Positions 61,085-64,000 of a DNA stretch of 64,000 nucleotides are shown piece after piece. A program made the position numbers and the translations under genes. The stretch is taken from positions 248,001-312,000 of the forward strand of contig JACKCH010000012.1 of the NCBI GenBank assembly GCA_020634115.1, written 5' to 3'. Positions within the stretch are counted from its first letter, which is position 1; the number at the start of each line of letters is the position of its first letter. Source of the DNA: Anaerolineaceae bacterium. Lineage in GTDB: Bacteria; Chloroflexota; Anaerolineae; Aggregatilineales; Phototrophicaceae. The notes under the pieces are model-generated. The model was not told the DNA's origin. It ran no database searches and saw only the letters and a program-made list of their open reading frames with translations.

Positions 61085-61798
61085 ATGAAAGTCCTCATTA
61101 TTGATGATGAGCAGGCCATCCGGGATGCGTTGGGGCGTAAGCTGCAGCGAGAAGGATTCGATGTTGTATTGAGTGGGGATGGTCTTGAAGGTTTACGCGC
61201 TTTTCATGCTGAACGGCCCGATCTTGTAATTGTGGATATTGTGATGCCAGGAGGCATGGATGGAATGACGGTATGCCGTCGTATTCGTGAAGTGGCGGGA
61301 ACTCCTGTTATGATGCTTTCTGCTCAGGCTATCACGGAGGATGATGTGATTGAGGGCTTGAATGCAGGAGCAGACGAGTATCTGATTAAGCCGATTCGCT
61401 TGAATGAGTTTGCCGCCAGAGTCAACGCATTACTCCGCCGCGCACAAGTGAGTAATTCTGAGGCGGAGCAGGGATATAACGACGGTTATTTGAGCGTGGA
61501 TTTGCACCGTCGCCAGGTGCATGTGGATGGTCGTAAAGTTCATTTAACGCCGACAGAGTTCAAGTTGCTGGCCGTATTACTGGAAAATTCTGGCCGAGTT
61601 GTTTCACAGCGTGATTTGCTGGAACAGGTGTGGGGGCAAGAGTACATTGATGATGTCTATTATCCTCGTGTGTATATCAGCCAACTTCGCCGTAAGATTG
61701 AGGCTGACCCGACCAATCCCGTCTATATACTCACCGAACATCGAATTGGATACCGCTTTGAGAAACAATCCCCTGGGACTATGACAAGGCGGAATTGA
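61085..61798 (+). CDS. OmpR/PhoB-type response regulator
   Basis: This 237-residue regulator has a receiver domain (VLIIDDEQ with Asp7/Asp8, phospho-acceptor Asp51 in VIVDIVMPGG, MLSAQ, LIKPIRL) and a winged-helix domain (LTPTEFKLLAVLLENSGRVVSQRDLLEQVWG...VYISQLRRKIEADP). It lies 21 nt before the histidine kinase gene, so it is probably that kinase's partner. The ATG at 61085 starts MKVLIID directly at the domain edge and has GGTGAG upstream; a longer frame from 61034 adds no conserved residues. Confidence 0.94.
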   Translation: MKVLIIDDEQAIRDALGRKLQREGFDVVLSGDGLEGLRAFHAERPDLVIVDIVMPGGMDGMTVCRRIREVAGTPVMMLSAQAITEDDVIEGLNAGADEYLIKPIRLNEFAARVNALLRRAQVSNSEAEQGYNDGYLSVDLHRRQVHVDGRKVHLTPTEFKLLAVLLENSGRVVSQRDLLEQVWGQEYIDDVYYPRVYISQLRRKIEADPTNPVYILTEHRIGYRFEKQSPGTMTRRN

Positions 61799-61819
61799 TT
61801 TACTGGTTTATAAGATGCG

Positions 61820-64000
61820 ATGATCCCTTTAGGTGCAATTACACTCCTTGTAAACGGCCTTACCCTGGCACTGTCGCTGGGGTTTTTGTTGATTGTTCTG
61901 TGGCACGACGTTCGTAAAGAGACGAATCAGATTTTTGCCGTGTTTTTGGTTCTGGTGACCTTGTGGAATATCGGGTCATTTATGGCTGTTGCTTTTTCGC
62001 TTATTGATGCTGGTTTTGCTTTGCTTCCACTTGCGATCGACTTAATGGAATTGGGGTTTATTGGGTCGAGTATCGCTATTTACGCGCTTACGGCAGCTTT
62101 GCTCGGGTTGCATTCCCGGCGTTTCCGGTTGTGGGTATTTGCTGCGCTAATCATTGTGTTTTTTTACCAAGGGCTATCCGCAGTTAGTAATTTTCAACCG
62201 ATTGGTGATGTTGTAGCCGATGGGATTTTGATCTATCGTTTTCAACTTCTTTCTGTGATGTTTTACCTGATTTTTGATGGTATGGCATTATATTATTTGT
62301 GGCGTTTTCGGCGAAAAATGCGCTCAAGAAGCTTGATGCTGGGGATGGTATTGTTTATCGCCGGTCAAAGTGTTGGTTTCTTAAATCCCGAACTTCAAAT
62401 CACCGGTGTTGCGGTAAACCTGGCATCGGTTGCTTCGTTGATTATCAGTTTTAGTGTGTTGCGCCAGGAAATTATTACGCCATTAGCGGATCGTGTAACC
62501 CAGGTCGAGGCCATGCACAAGGTGAGCCTGGCGGTCATTAGCCAACTCGCTATTGATACCATTTTGAATCAAATCACCATACAGGCGGCCCGGTGGTTAG
62601 AAGCTGATGGCGCAGGAATTTTTCTTAATCAGGGTGGGATTCTGCAACTTGCCGCAGTTTACAATTTGCCCCAGCAATATGTTGATGTTCATGTGCCTTT
62701 AGGCTATGGGGTGGCCGGTTCAGTAGCGCAGACGCGCCAGTCGGTTTTGTTGGAGAACTATGGTCGTGATTGGACGGATGCGGTGGATTTGCCTTTGGCG
62801 CATGAAACTTTTGGTTCCGTGATTTCGGTCCCCTTAGTTTATGCGAACGAAACAATCGGCGTTCTGATGGTTATTGCCGGTCAGCATGGGCGTTTGTTTC
62901 GTCCTGATGATGTTCCGCTTCTGGAGATGTTAGGGGATCAGACCGCGACTGCGATTTCGCATAGTCAATTATACAACAAACAACAGAAACTAATTGAACA
63001 AGTAGAGGCTGCGCGCAGCCAATTAGAGACAGTATTAACCAGCACCGAGAATCCTGTGATTGCTGTAGACCGGAAATTTCGTCTCATCTTTGCAAACCCA
63101 GCGGCTCGTAAACTGGTCAACCGCGATATTATTAACTCGGGAGAGTCATTATTCGAGATTGCTTCACCCGATGTATTGCCCCATTCATACCGAGATATGC
63201 TGCGCGATATAAGGAATTACCAAGCGCATACCTATGAGATCGAGATGAAGGGTAAATTTTACCTTTGTCATATTGCCATGTTAGGGCAGGGGGCAGGATG
63301 GGTTAGTATCCTGAATGATATCACTCAGCTTAAGGAGTTAGACCGGATTCAAAGTGAGATGATTCGTATGACCAGCCATGATCTCAAGAATCCTTTGCAG
63401 GCCGCATTAGCCAATCTGGATTTGTTGATGGATGATCTAGGGGATGGCCCGCAACCTATGATGTTGGAGACGGCACAAGTCATTGAAAAACAGCTTTTGA
63501 GGATGAATCGTATCATCTCTGGAATTCTTGATCTGGAGCGAATTAAGGCAACCAGAACTCCTGAAGAGGTTTGTAATCCTAAAGAAATCGTTCAAGATGC
63601 GCTTGATGAGATGTACTATCTCGCGCAGGACAGGGCAATAGAACTGGTCTGTGAGGTCGAAGAAGGGCTTCCGAATTTTCTGGGACATGAAGAGCAGTTT
63701 AAAAGAGCATTGATTAATTTGATTGAAAATGCAATTAAATTTTCTTTTGAGAATGCTACGGTACATATTCGCGTTCGCCTGACCTCGGCGGGATTACAGT
63801 TTGAGGTTGAGGATCATGGGATTGGTATTCCCGAAGCGTTACAGGCTCATGTTTTTGAGCGTTTTTTTCGTGGTGGACAGCAGGGGCAGAAAGATGCCGC
63901 TCATATCAGTGGTTCTGGGCTAGGTTTAAGCTTGGTCAAAGCGATAGTAGAAAATCACAAAGGGAAAGTATGGTTAAAGAGCAAAGAAAATTTGGGGACG
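61820..64000 (+). CDS. 7-TM / GAF / PAS sensor histidine kinase, C-terminally cut by the window
   Basis: The visible 727 codons encode seven membrane helices (about residues 1-225), a GAF-like domain (about 240-390), a PAS domain (about 405-495), a HisKA dimerisation domain with His520 in MTSHDLKNPL, and a HATPase domain with NLIENAIKF, DHGIGIP and GSGLGLSLVKAIV. The protein runs past the right edge, but nearly all the ATPase core is present. The N-terminal helices resemble the 7-TM sensor modules of some bacterial kinases. Start ATG 61820 lacks a clear ribosome site. It should phosphorylate the adjacent regulator. Confidence 0.92.
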   Translation, partial: MIPLGAITLLVNGLTLALSLGFLLIVLWHDVRKETNQIFAVFLVLVTLWNIGSFMAVAFSLIDAGFALLPLAIDLMELGFIGSSIAIYALTAALLGLHSRRFRLWVFAALIIVFFYQGLSAVSNFQPIGDVVADGILIYRFQLLSVMFYLIFDGMALYYLWRFRRKMRSRSLMLGMVLFIAGQSVGFLNPELQITGVAVNLASVASLIISFSVLRQEIITPLADRVTQVEAMHKVSLAVISQLAIDTILNQITIQAARWLEADGAGIFLNQGGILQLAAVYNLPQQYVDVHVPLGYGVAGSVAQTRQSVLLENYGRDWTDAVDLPLAHETFGSVISVPLVYANETIGVLMVIAGQHGRLFRPDDVPLLEMLGDQTATAISHSQLYNKQQKLIEQVEAARSQLETVLTSTENPVIAVDRKFRLIFANPAARKLVNRDIINSGESLFEIASPDVLPHSYRDMLRDIRNYQAHTYEIEMKGKFYLCHIAMLGQGAGWVSILNDITQLKELDRIQSEMIRMTSHDLKNPLQAALANLDLLMDDLGDGPQPMMLETAQVIEKQLLRMNRIISGILDLERIKATRTPEEVCNPKEIVQDALDEMYYLAQDRAIELVCEVEEGLPNFLGHEEQFKRALINLIENAIKFSFENATVHIRVRLTSAGLQFEVEDHGIGIPEALQAHVFERFFRGGQQGQKDAAHISGSGLGLSLVKAIVENHKGKVWLKSKENLGT

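Overview
The window looks like a chromosomal segment of an uncultured member of the Chloroflexota, probably Anaerolineae-like. This is an inference from content, not a database match. Supporting signs are secreted proteins with long Thr/Pro linkers joining LysM or PKD modules, lipoproteins with TolB-type propellers, a bL31 with a C-terminal extension, type 2 IPP isomerase, fused MFS/spermidine-synthase-like proteins, and many kinase, FHA and GTPase signalling genes. About 60 protein genes are densely packed on both strands. No rRNA, tRNA, CRISPR array, transposase or phage gene was seen.

Layout. 1-2204: a truncated succinyl-CoA ligase beta gene, a DUF503 gene, a lone receiver protein and a TlpA-like thioredoxin. 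2449-8413: a secreted LysM protein, a DUF192 protein, a LysM/M23 peptidase and a GH31 alpha-glucosidase. 8484-14124 (minus): a His-rich membrane protein, thymidine kinase, rpmE, rpmA, rplU, queA, DUF2905 and ruvB. 14267-15970: upp and a TagO/WecA-type transferase. 15967-24701: a minus-strand run (fused MFS protein, DUF1461, membrane-anchored YvcK, gap, pgk, tpiA, membrane protein), with a divergent GNAT gene at the far end. 24698-26973: a DUF58/MoxR pair. 27319-30558: a roadblock protein, pyrG and a degenerate adenosine-deaminase-family protein.

30664-37290 (minus) is a signalling block. It holds a conservon-type small GTPase and an apparent operon of Ser/Thr kinase with a cytoplasmic PQQ-type propeller, PP2C phosphatase, DnaJ-VWA fusion, zinc-ribbon/FHA protein, a small unknown protein and an OmpR-type regulator. 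This block is the best candidate for an integrated and poorly described system. It resembles the VWA/PP2C/kinase triads known from TerY-type loci but has a J domain fused to the VWA.

37425-43802: hemW, a polyprenyl synthase, fni, an acyl carrier protein, a membrane protein, a BchI-like AAA protein, a hotdog thioesterase and a small unknown protein. 43868-46358: an accessory patch with a Uma2 gene bracketed by an exact 43-bp direct repeat, plus unknown membrane or propeller proteins.

46600-60885 (minus): a surface-polysaccharide and envelope region. It holds a glycosyltransferase, GtrA, an O-antigen-ligase-like protein, a UDP-glucuronate decarboxylase-like SDR, a divergent macro-domain protein, a very large fusion of a GH-A-like extracellular domain to an O-antigen-ligase-like membrane domain, a G5/propeller lipoprotein and a 12-PKD lipoprotein built from 255-bp tandem repeats. 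61085-64000: an OmpR-type regulator followed by a 7-TM/GAF/PAS histidine kinase that runs off the window.
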